From: Candidatus Levybacteria bacterium CG2_30_37_29
GTDB taxonomy: Bacteria > Patescibacteriota > Microgenomatia > Levybacterales > GWA1-39-11
Direction: 5' to 3'
Length of the DNA stretch: 42,450 bases
Assembly: GCA_001873215.1 (NCBI GenBank)
Contig: MNYS01000010.1
Span: 1-42,450 of the forward strand
Of this stretch, positions 34,792 to 42,450 are shown in pieces (the stretch's first letter is position 1; every line of letters starts with the position of its first letter). The notes below the pieces were generated by a model. That model was not told the DNA's origin and did not search any database. It saw only the letters and a list, made by a program, of their open reading frames with translations. Position numbers and translations under genes: made by a program.

Positions 34792-36186
34792 TTAATGTCC
34801 TGTGGAATCCCAGTCTTTACTTACAATAGGAAATTTGTCAAGTTTTTCTTTGAATAGTTTCTTAATTTTTTCAAGACCTTCCTCTGTTTTTGCCTCAAAT
34901 CGTAGTACTAAAGTTGGTGTATTAGACGATGCTCTAACCAAGCCCCATCCGTCATCTACATATACACGGGCCCCATTTATATCGTTTACGTTATATCCTT
35001 CTTTTTTAAATTCTGCAACTAATTTATCTACCACATTATATTTATCTTCATCCGTTGTTTTAACTTGAATTGTTGGGGTTGAGATATAATACGGAGTTCC
35101 TGCAATTATTTCTGAAAGCCTCTGGTTTTGGCTTGATAAATATTCTAATAATTTAAGACCTGCGAAAAATGCGTCATCAAATCCATAAAAATCATCAACA
35201 AAGAAAATATGTCCGCTCATTTCACCTGCCATAGCTGCCTTTTCTTCGGTTAATTTTGCTTTAATATATGAATGACCTGTTTTCCACATGATAGGGATTC
35301 CTCCATGGGCTTTTATGTCTTCCGGAAGAGCTTCCGAAACTTTAACGTCAAAAACTATTTTTGCTCCCGGATGTTTTGAAAGAACAAGCCTTGATAGAAG
35401 AATAATATATCTGTCAGGCCAAATGATATTACCTTTATCGTCAACCAGTCCAAGTCTGTCTCCGTCTCCGTCAAACGCAAACCCTAAATCACAACCGTTA
35501 TCAACAGTTTGCTTACCCGTATCTTCCATCATTGCCGTTCCGTCAGGGTTTGGAGTATAGTTGGGGTATGCGGGATCAACATTTGTAAAGTGTTCAACTA
35601 TCTCACATCCTGTTTTTTTAAGAAGTTCCGGAGCAAAATGTCCGGCAGTCCCATTACCCGTATTAACTAAAATTTTAAATTTCTTAGTAATTTTTGATCT
35701 TGAAAGTAAGTCCTCTATGTAAGCATCTTTTATATCTTCTTTTCTTACCGTACCTTTCCCATTTACAAACTCTTCGTTTAAAATAATATTGTAAAGTTCC
35801 TGCATTTCAGCTGTCAGAAGAGTGGAAGAAAAATCCGTACCGAATTTTGCCCCGTTCCAGCCGACAGGATTGTGACTTGCAGTAATCATAACAAGGCCTT
35901 TAACTTTCAAATAATACTGAGACCAATAGCTCATTGGGGTTGTTGCTGTTCCGATATCGACAACATTTATTCCTGATTCAATAAGCCCCTTTACCATATT
36001 TGCATGAAAGCTTTTTGAAGTACCACGAGCATCGTGGCCTACAACAGTCTCAGTGAGATTTCTTTTTTTCAGAAATGCTCCGAACCCTCTACCCATGAAA
36101 TAAACAGAGGTGTCATTCATTTCATCCTCTGATTCGCGGCCCCTGAGGTCATATTCGCGAAACATTGTTTTTTTAAGCTGTGGCAT
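34792..36186 (-). CDS. Phosphomannomutase/phosphoglucomutase
   Basis: FREYDLRGRE, TASHNPVGWNGAKFG, FAFDGDGDRLGLVD, GEMSGHIFF motifs. Confidence 0.96.
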   Translation of the reverse strand: MPQLKKTMFREYDLRGRESEDEMNDTSVYFMGRGFGAFLKKRNLTETVVGHDARGTSKSFHANMVKGLIESGINVVDIGTATTPMSYWSQYYLKVKGLVMITASHNPVGWNGAKFGTDFSSTLLTAEMQELYNIILNEEFVNGKGTVRKEDIKDAYIEDLLSRSKITKKFKILVNTGNGTAGHFAPELLKKTGCEIVEHFTNVDPAYPNYTPNPDGTAMMEDTGKQTVDNGCDLGFAFDGDGDRLGLVDDKGNIIWPDRYIILLSRLVLSKHPGAKIVFDVKVSEALPEDIKAHGGIPIMWKTGHSYIKAKLTEEKAAMAGEMSGHIFFVDDFYGFDDAFFAGLKLLEYLSSQNQRLSEIIAGTPYYISTPTIQVKTTDEDKYNVVDKLVAEFKKEGYNVNDINGARVYVDDGWGLVRASSNTPTLVLRFEAKTEEGLEKIKKLFKEKLDKFPIVSKDWDSTGH

Positions 36187-36250
36187 ATTTTTTATCTTAT
36201 AGAACTTCTGGCAATAAATCTAGACATTTTCCTGACAATGCAATATTACA

Positions 36251-36937
36251 CTATAACTTGGTTTTTATAAGCATGTCAAGTTGATCGGAAAAACTTAGCG
36301 GAAGAGTACTTGTTTTGGCACCTATTTCAAGCTCAAATAGATTTCTAAAAAAGCCAAGTAGTCTATTTTTATCCCAGTTTTTTAACTGACTTTCAAGTTT
36401 TTGAATCTGCCATCCCTGCATAGAACTTGTTTCAGAAAAACTATTTTGATTACCATATGAAAGCATAAGAAGAACCCTTATTCTTTTTATTATATGATAA
36501 AAAATTAGTTCTGGCGGAACTTGCTCTTTTAATTTTTGAAATGTTTCAAACGACATAGATCCGTTTCCGGGCATAAGATTATCAAGAAAGGGAAAAAGAT
36601 ATTTTGGAAGAGTAAAAGCTGTTACTTTTGCACCAATTAATTTTTCAAGAAGCCTTTTATCGATTGCATCGTCGTGCCACAAAACAATATCTGTATCTTT
36701 TGAATTTGAAAAAGTTAAAATTTTTGCTATGAAAGGTTTTATACTCGTGCTTTTTATATCTTGAAGAATAATTATTTTCTTGTCTTGAAAAAGGCTTTTG
36801 GCTTCAAAGGCGTTAAAAATATCAATACCAGAAGATTTATCAAGGTCAAAAACGAAAACGTTGGATGTGCTTTTGAGAAATTCCTGCAATTTTTCTCTTG
36901 AGGCAACCGCATCTTCACCGTGTAAAACGTAAATCAT
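36251..36937 (-). CDS. Divergent HolA-like (DNA polymerase III delta) protein
   Basis: IYVLHGEDAVASREKLQEFL...FEAKSLFQDKKIIILQDIKS...; overall HolA-like organisation, low similarity. Confidence 0.6.
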   Translation of the reverse strand: MIYVLHGEDAVASREKLQEFLKSTSNVFVFDLDKSSGIDIFNAFEAKSLFQDKKIIILQDIKSTSIKPFIAKILTFSNSKDTDIVLWHDDAIDKRLLEKLIGAKVTAFTLPKYLFPFLDNLMPGNGSMSFETFQKLKEQVPPELIFYHIIKRIRVLLMLSYGNQNSFSETSSMQGWQIQKLESQLKNWDKNRLLGFFRNLFELEIGAKTSTLPLSFSDQLDMLIKTKL

Positions 36938-37031
36938 ATATTTAATTTTTAATTTTCAGTTATCAATTTTTAATAAATTTTCAATGACGCATTGTAACAT
37001 TCAATGGAAATTGTAAATTATAAATTGAAAA

Positions 37032-37427
37032 TTATTTACTTTTCATCATCCTATACAACCTATCAACTTCCTTGTCTATTCTTTTTCCTCCGTATCTATG
37101 CGGAAGAAGACTTCCGGAGAAATTCTTAGGTATATGCAAAAGCTCATGAATCAAAACTTTTACTTTTTGTTCATCATTAAGGCGGTCGAATTTTTCAGAC
37201 AAAACTTCAATAACATACGTTGGTGGAACCTGTAAGACTTCTTGAAAGATTTTTGGGAAAGCCCAAATTCTAGCATATGCTCGGGCTGTAGATCCGGTTG
37301 TTCGGTAGCAAAAAACTTGTTTATGGGGAATATGTGCAAATTCTAAAAGCTTAACTAGTGAATTTAATTGTTTTTTTAAAAACAAGTCTTCTTTCCACTG
37401 AAGATTTGAACGTTTTTTCTTTCCCAT
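37032..37427 (-). CDS. Putative zinc metallopeptidase
   Basis: KVLIHELLHIPKNFSGSLLPHRYGGKRID: HExxH-like helix (HELLH) with downstream His. Confidence 0.75.
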   Translation of the reverse strand: MGKKKRSNLQWKEDLFLKKQLNSLVKLLEFAHIPHKQVFCYRTTGSTARAYARIWAFPKIFQEVLQVPPTYVIEVLSEKFDRLNDEQKVKVLIHELLHIPKNFSGSLLPHRYGGKRIDKEVDRLYRMMKSK

Positions 37428-37483
37428 AATAAAAGGTTTAAGCAGAAAATCTACCTAAACAGTAAGGTATTCTATCACATTTT

Positions 37484-38647
37484 TTAGAGCCCCAAAATGC
37501 TTTTAAAATAAAATTTTATAATCCCTGACGGTTTTAAATAAGGAGGAGGAAATAAGGCTGTAGGCCTAAAGTTTCTGATTCCCAAAACAGCTTGAATGAC
37601 ATTTTTAGGAGGTGGAGGAGGAGAATTTAAATCAGGCTCCCCTTTTATTTTTGAAATTCCCTCAAAGACTTTTGCGTAGGGTGTTAAACCGGCACTTTTT
37701 ATAAATGAAAATTTGTCAAACTGACCGTTCTGGGACTCAAGCAAAAAAGGAGTAATAGCAACAATTTTATCACTATCTTTTTTCCATACATCTTCAAAAG
37801 CACGCGTATAATACGTTCCGATGGTATCATCGCTAAGAGCTTTACTGTTCCATCCTGTTTCAGTTATAAAAATGGGTTTTTTTAAAGATGTAAAGCTTGA
37901 TATGATGTCGTACTCAAATCTATAACTGGCAATTCCCATTGGTCTGTTAGGATTTGTGTTTTGTGAAAAATTAGGATTTGGATAAGAGTGACTTGCGAAT
38001 CCGTCAATTCTATTATATACGGTTGGGCGTGCCTGTCCCATTTGTCGAAGATAATCAAACACGTTCATGTATTTTCCTTTTTCATTCGGAGCGGCATTGT
38101 CAAGTCCACCCATAATTATAAAAAAATCATTGTTTTTACTTTTAAAAACATCTACCGCATAGTCAATAAGAGACGCATACTCTTCAGGATTTGGTGCATC
38201 ACCTCCCCATTCGTCAAAACGGTTTGTCTCGTTGAAAAAAAGAATATATCTGTTCTTTGTAGGCCAATAAATAGAGGACAAAAAATTAGCAAAATCCAAA
38301 ACATCCGATTCTGTTGGTTTTCTCCACACACCTGATTCTTTATAGTCACTTTCCGTTGCAAGACGTAAAATTGGTATTAAATGAGAGCTATAGGCACTCA
38401 CCATGAAGGTTTGCCATTTATCAAGGTCCTTGTCCCCTACCTGAATAGGAATTGTTACGTATCCCCAATCTCCTCCGGCAGAATTTACCAATTCACGGGC
38501 TTTTGCAAGCTCTGTAGGAAATAAAATATGTATTCCGAAAAAATTATTTGGCCGGCTCAGGGGATCATAAATTGCATAAGCATCTTTGCAAGAAATGATT
38601 ACAAAAAAAATTAGAAAAAATACAATAAATTTACATTTCCAAAACAT
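37484..38647 (-). CDS. Secreted GH-A-like glycoside hydrolase
   Basis: N-terminal signal-like helix; LFFNETNRFDEW (acid/base NE) and KPIFITETGWNS (nucleophile E); Pro-rich C-terminal linker. Confidence 0.75.
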   Translation of the reverse strand: MFWKCKFIVFFLIFFVIISCKDAYAIYDPLSRPNNFFGIHILFPTELAKARELVNSAGGDWGYVTIPIQVGDKDLDKWQTFMVSAYSSHLIPILRLATESDYKESGVWRKPTESDVLDFANFLSSIYWPTKNRYILFFNETNRFDEWGGDAPNPEEYASLIDYAVDVFKSKNNDFFIIMGGLDNAAPNEKGKYMNVFDYLRQMGQARPTVYNRIDGFASHSYPNPNFSQNTNPNRPMGIASYRFEYDIISSFTSLKKPIFITETGWNSKALSDDTIGTYYTRAFEDVWKKDSDKIVAITPFLLESQNGQFDKFSFIKSAGLTPYAKVFEGISKIKGEPDLNSPPPPPKNVIQAVLGIRNFRPTALFPPPYLKPSGIIKFYFKSILGL

Positions 38648-38655
38648 ACAGAATA

Positions 38656-38664
38656 ATTATACTA
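38656..38664 (-). promoter_or_regulatory. -10 element TAGTATAAT, 8 nt before ATG 38647
   Basis: Minus strand GTATAATTATTCTGTATG. Confidence 0.5.
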
Positions 38665-38681
38665 TGAAGATTAAAATGAAT

Positions 38682-38858
38682 CTACTTTTTTCTACTTTTT
38701 GAAGATCCGGAAGGTATGTACCAAAGAATAATTCCTCCAACAGCAAATAGTGCGCCTGTCAGCTCACTTTTATCTTTAGTAAAAACTGAAATTTGAGGAA
38801 AAAAATAAATTACAAACCCCACTAATACCAACAATACCGCCATATTTTTTTTGTCCAT
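38682..38858 (-). CDS. Small two-TM membrane protein (58 aa), absent from the supplied ORF track
   Basis: Reading 38858 to 38682: MDKKNMAVLLVLVGFVIYFFPQISVFTKDKSELTGALFAVGGIILWYIPSGSSKSRKK*; strong SD AGGAGG 7 nt before ATG; TTGACT upstream. Confidence 0.7.
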   Translation of the reverse strand: MDKKNMAVLLVLVGFVIYFFPQISVFTKDKSELTGALFAVGGIILWYIPSGSSKSRKK

Positions 38859-38980
38859 ATAATTCCTCCTAATTACTATGTAATACCATAAAAATTAATT
38901 AGTCAAGTATCAATTATCGAAAAAAACATGAAATGATAATTATATGTATATGGTACGGGACAAAATGCTATTACAAAATG

Positions 38981-39259
38981 TTATTTTGCCTTTTTTGAAG
39001 ATATCTGTGCTCTTTGCTTCATTACTCTTTCTTCACGCTCTGCTTTCATTGTTTCATTTTTAACTCTTTTTGCCTCCAGTTCCTTTTCTACGATTTTTTG
39101 GCAATCTTTATCGGGGCAAATTGTTTCCGTGTGTGTAAGAACAGATACTCCTGAATACGTTTCCAATTCTTCTTTCCACGTTTTTAGAAATACCCTTTTT
39201 TTTCCACAACGAGTGCAGTTTGTAAAATTATATGTTGATTGAGCTTGTGAAGTTATCAA
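38981..39259 (-). CDS. Small zinc-ribbon protein with basic C-terminal helix
   Basis: CTRCGKK...CPDKDCQKIVEKELEAKRVKNETMKAEREERVMKQ; likely TTG start. Confidence 0.65.
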   Translation of the reverse strand: MITSQAQSTYNFTNCTRCGKKRVFLKTWKEELETYSGVSVLTHTETICPDKDCQKIVEKELEAKRVKNETMKAEREERVMKQRAQISSKKAK

Positions 39260-39312
39260 AGTGAGTGTATTTTACCACAATTTTGCTTAAAAGTCAAAGC
39301 GAATAAGCATCT

Positions 39313-39792
39313 TTAGACCTGAACTGATAAAATTTTATATGAAATTGGGCCTTTCGGTGTACGTACAACTGTGTGGTCGCCGACTTTCTTACCGACAAGA
39401 GCATGACCTATAGGTGATTTGACCGAAATACTGTTGGTTTTGGGATTTGACTCATATGTACCCACAATCCGGAAAGTCTTATTATCTTTTCCGTCAAATA
39501 TTTCAACAGTAGATCCTATTCCGATAATTCCGTTATTGCTTGAAGTACGTACAACGGCAAATTTTATTATATTCTTTAGCCTTCGTAAATTTGCATCAAT
39601 TCCGGAAAGTCTTGATCTGGCACTTTTATACAATCCGTTTTCTGATAAATCACCTAAATTCCTTGCATCAGATAAAGTTTTTACGGCGTCAGGACGTGTC
39701 CGAAGAAGAGTTTCGTAGTCTTTTTTTATTTTATCAAGACCTTCCTTGGTAAAAGATATAGGGTAAATTTTACGGATATTTTTTTTATACAT
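39313..39792 (-). CDS. greA: GreA/GreB-family transcription elongation factor
   Basis: ISFTKEGLDKIKKDYETLLRTRPDAVKTLSDARNLGDLSENGLYKSAR...SPIGHALVGKKVGDHTVVRTPKGPISYKIL. Confidence 0.92.
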   Translation of the reverse strand: MYKKNIRKIYPISFTKEGLDKIKKDYETLLRTRPDAVKTLSDARNLGDLSENGLYKSARSRLSGIDANLRRLKNIIKFAVVRTSSNNGIIGIGSTVEIFDGKDNKTFRIVGTYESNPKTNSISVKSPIGHALVGKKVGDHTVVRTPKGPISYKILSVQV

Positions 39793-40087
39793 ATTAGATT
39801 TTGTGATCCCGCTAGTACCTTAAACAGACTGCGTGAATTCTCCGAAACATTTCTGTCTATGAGTAGTTTACCAGATTTAGTGTGGTGGTTGTGCCCCGAA
39901 TTAGCCTCGACAATGCCGGTGATAAAAGAATAAGCCAATTTTCACCACAATTTACTACTTTCAAATCTTAATGTTTTGCGGATTTTTTCTGTATAATAAA
40001 GTGCAATAACTATTTTCAATTAATATGGTGGAGAATAAGATAAGATTACTGTAAAAAATTATCGACCTTATAATAGATCAAAGCTTT

Positions 40088-40096
40088 TGATATAGT
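40088..40096 (+). promoter_or_regulatory. Extended -10 TGATATAGT, 6 nt before ATG 40103
   Basis: Read directly. Confidence 0.5.
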
Positions 40097-40102
40097 AGAA
40101 AT

Positions 40103-41866
40103 ATGGGTATGAAATTTTACTGGCAAATTATCCGTTCTGTCACGAAGGCAATCTTTAGCAAGAAGACAACCAGGTTGTCCACGTTCGAATCTCCAAAAAA
40201 AGGATTTAGTCTCCTTATCATTTCAATTGTTATTGCTGTTTTTCTGGTTCTTTTGGTAGGAGTATCGTGGAAATTCTGGTCGGAAAAAACTGCTTCCAGG
40301 GAAACAACAAATCCTAGCTCCGGTCTTTTTGGCACGATGGTTGCTTTTAATATAAGTGATGCTGATTCGATTAACGATACACAAGGTAAGGTAAATGCCC
40401 TCCAAAATGGCTGGACTGAATTTAAAAAGGACAACTCGGCTTACCAAAATCTCCTAACCAATCTGCAGAAAGTTGTTGAAAACCGTACTAAGCTGGTGAA
40501 AACAACCGGTTTTACTGTTGACCGGGGAAGTTTTGGTTATTTCACCTGGAATGTAATCGAACCCCAAAAAGGGCAATTTGACTGGGGCTTAACCGATATG
40601 TATGTGCAAGGAGCGTCAAACGCTGGCATGAAAATCTCTGCCGTTATCCAGCCTTTTGCCGGTTGGGACCAGAAAAATACTCAAGTCAAGACTAATTGTA
40701 GCATGCTTGATGCTGCTTATTATGATTATAAGGCCGGAGCGCCAAACGATCTTACCGAATACGAAAACTTTCTGACGAAGACGGTTGAACGGTATAAAGA
40801 TAATGTTGCCGTTTGGGAAATCGGCAATGAGCCTGACGCAAATTGTAGCGGTTACGAAAACAATCCCGAAGCTTACTTTAATCTACTCAAAGTTTCATCG
40901 GAAACTATTAAGAAAGCGGATCCTTCGGCAAAAGTAGTGAATGGCGGTGCTTCGGGTCATTCTAATAACAGTGAGGAGATAAGTTTCTGGACTAAATTTT
41001 TTGCTCTCGGTGGCGGCCATTACATTGATTACTTTAATCTTCATTACAACACCGAACGCAGTCATGACGCTAAGTTGGACACTGCTGCTTTCCAGGAAGA
41101 TTTGACCTTTTGGAATAATCTGATGGATAAAAACGGTGGCAAAAAACCTTTATACCTGACGGAATTCGGCATTTATTCTGGTTCCCCATCTGATCAACTA
41201 GCCGGTCAGCTTCTGCAAGGACAATCGCCAGCCGCAAATCAACCGGTTTCTGCCCCGTCATCCGGACAATCTTCCAATCAACCGTCTAATGGTAAATGCG
41301 GTGATGGAATTTGCGATGCATTTGAAAAGCAAAATTCCAATGCGTGTCCGCAGGATTGTGGCGGGGGAAGCTTACCGGGCGCAAATCCAGGACAACTTTC
41401 CGGGCAACCAATTCAGAATCAAGTCACTGGTCAAAGTGTCCAGCCGGACCAAGGGCAAGCCCTGCGCAACGTAAGCGAAAACGAGCAAGCAGACTTATAT
41501 TTTAAAGATTCTGTTATTGCTTTTGACAATGGCGCTAAAATGGTTTTTATTGATTTGATTGGTCCGGGCAATAACGTGGTCGGCTCTTCAATGGCGTTTA
41601 ATACCGATGGCCAACCGCGGCTTTTTCTCACCACATTAAAAATGATTGACCGTAGGATTAGTGGTTTTTCTAAAGTCGAAAAGATTGCTGATGGTCAATA
41701 TAAATTTACTGTAAATGACAAATCGGTCTATGCTCTTTGGTCAGAAAAAATGCCAGCAGAAATTACAGGGCAAGTTACAATTACTCATATTGATGGCTCC
41801 CAAACCATTGAAGATGCGGCACATGTCAGTTTAAGTACTGAACCGGTCCTTGTCTCAGAAGACTAA
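40103..41866 (+). CDS. Membrane-anchored GH-A-like glycoside hydrolase with Gln/Pro-rich linker and Cys-rich CGDGICD...CPQDC module
   Basis: N-terminal TM; FTWNVIEPQKGQFDW, VWEIGNEPDAN (acid/base), LYLTEFGIYSG (nucleophile); CGDGICDAFEKQNSNACPQDC. Confidence 0.85.
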   Translation: MGMKFYWQIIRSVTKAIFSKKTTRLSTFESPKKGFSLLIISIVIAVFLVLLVGVSWKFWSEKTASRETTNPSSGLFGTMVAFNISDADSINDTQGKVNALQNGWTEFKKDNSAYQNLLTNLQKVVENRTKLVKTTGFTVDRGSFGYFTWNVIEPQKGQFDWGLTDMYVQGASNAGMKISAVIQPFAGWDQKNTQVKTNCSMLDAAYYDYKAGAPNDLTEYENFLTKTVERYKDNVAVWEIGNEPDANCSGYENNPEAYFNLLKVSSETIKKADPSAKVVNGGASGHSNNSEEISFWTKFFALGGGHYIDYFNLHYNTERSHDAKLDTAAFQEDLTFWNNLMDKNGGKKPLYLTEFGIYSGSPSDQLAGQLLQGQSPAANQPVSAPSSGQSSNQPSNGKCGDGICDAFEKQNSNACPQDCGGGSLPGANPGQLSGQPIQNQVTGQSVQPDQGQALRNVSENEQADLYFKDSVIAFDNGAKMVFIDLIGPGNNVVGSSMAFNTDGQPRLFLTTLKMIDRRISGFSKVEKIADGQYKFTVNDKSVYALWSEKMPAEITGQVTITHIDGSQTIEDAAHVSLSTEPVLVSED

Positions 41867-42164
41867 AAAAATCTTTCTAGGATCTAGTTTTACAAAGGAA
41901 ATATTCCCCTGACTTATCTAATGAAGAGTTGAAGAAAATACAAGTGTTTGTTTATGAATTATGTTGTGAAGTAATACAGTACTTTTATGGAGATGGTTGA
42001 GATAAGGATGGTAAAGATTTAAGTGTTAAAAACAAGAAAGATTGAATTAACAACCTAATCACGAGTTCGAATCCTGCTCGGTCTCTTGCTTATAGGCTTA
42101 AATTTGAGGAGTTTTCCAAAATTTCTTGAGGCTAAAAGCCACTGATAACACAAATATTATTGGG

Positions 42165-42236
42165 TGAGCCGACCGGGATTCGGACCCGGAACCAAAAGCT
42201 TAAAAGGCTTTTGCTCTACCGTTGAGCTATCGGCCC
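42165..42236 (-). tRNA. tRNA-Lys (TTT), T-loop TCCGAAT
   Basis: GGGCCGA/TCGGCTC acceptor; anticodon arm AAAGC-CTTTTAA-GCTTT; T-arm CCGGG-TCCGAAT-CCCGG. Confidence 0.92.
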
Positions 42237-42369
42237 TTCGTCGTCAATGTACATTACTGCACCTGACCTCTCAGAACCAGGTTTAAGCAAGTTGAATCTG
42301 GCCCAAAAGTTCGAATGACTTGTAAATTTTAACAGAAGGTAGGTGGCTAAATCAACCTATAAACAAAGG

Positions 42370-42420
42370 GTCTAGACAAGATTAAGCGCCATTAGGTGTT
42401 AAAATAGATTGTCTAGACAA
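42370..42420. promoter_or_regulatory. Pair of GTCTAGACAA sites, 41 bp apart, second within perfect palindrome TTGTCTAGACAA
   Basis: Copies at 42370-42379 and 42411-42420; core GTCTAGAC resembles GntR/HutC-type operators. Confidence 0.45.
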
Positions 42421-42450
42421 TGCAAAACAGATATTTAAAACATACACATA

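Noticed and set aside
39726-39938. 70-aa minus-strand ORF upstream of greA
   Set aside because: Overlaps the greA start in another frame and has no promoter/SD support.
1-42450. CRISPR array, prophage or transposon
   Set aside because: No regularly spaced repeats, integrase, transposase, cas or phage structural genes were recognised; the holin-like and metallopeptidase calls are isolated.

Overview
The window is AT-rich, densely packed and almost certainly chromosomal. The style fits a reduced-genome bacterium of the Candidate Phyla Radiation / Patescibacteria (Microgenomates-like), but this is inferred from gene style and not proven. The core (~5.5-39.8 kb) carries: glutamate dehydrogenase + malic enzyme; rhomboid protease; RidA; a frameshifted Nudix gene; DMT permease; polysaccharide deacetylase; Pol IV; GT2 + flippase/DUF2079 fusion; a solitary anchored solute-binding protein; SecG; UvrC (short), UvrA, UvrB and LexA; DedA; RsmI; a sugar-phosphate/PEP operon (phosphomannomutase, cupin PMI, SIS isomerase, degenerate PEP-synthase-like protein, enolase); a HolA-like protein; a metallopeptidase; GreA; and six tRNA genes (Gly-TCC, Arg-TCT, His-GTG, Lys-CTT, Arg-TCG, Lys-TTT). 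Both ends look compositionally different from the core. The left end holds an ArsR / OmpR-type regulator / histidine kinase cassette followed by Cys-rich, CcmH-like and DUF1573 membrane-anchored proteins, with candidate operator repeats. The right end holds a secreted GH-A-like glycosidase. The most interesting signals are: (1) a ~120-bp GC-rich multi-hairpin element inserted in frame inside the degenerate PEP-synthase-like CDS, with other palindrome clusters elsewhere, reminiscent of protein-coding palindromic elements; (2) the ArsR/two-component/Cys-rich DUF1573 cassette, a candidate undescribed metal/redox stress system; (3) recurrent TGn-TATAAT promoters 6-8 nt before start codons, implying leaderless mRNAs; (4) tRNAs with aberrant T-loops. 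No CRISPR array, rRNA operon, transposase or prophage was seen. No database search or folding software was run; all family calls come from motif recognition in the supplied translations.
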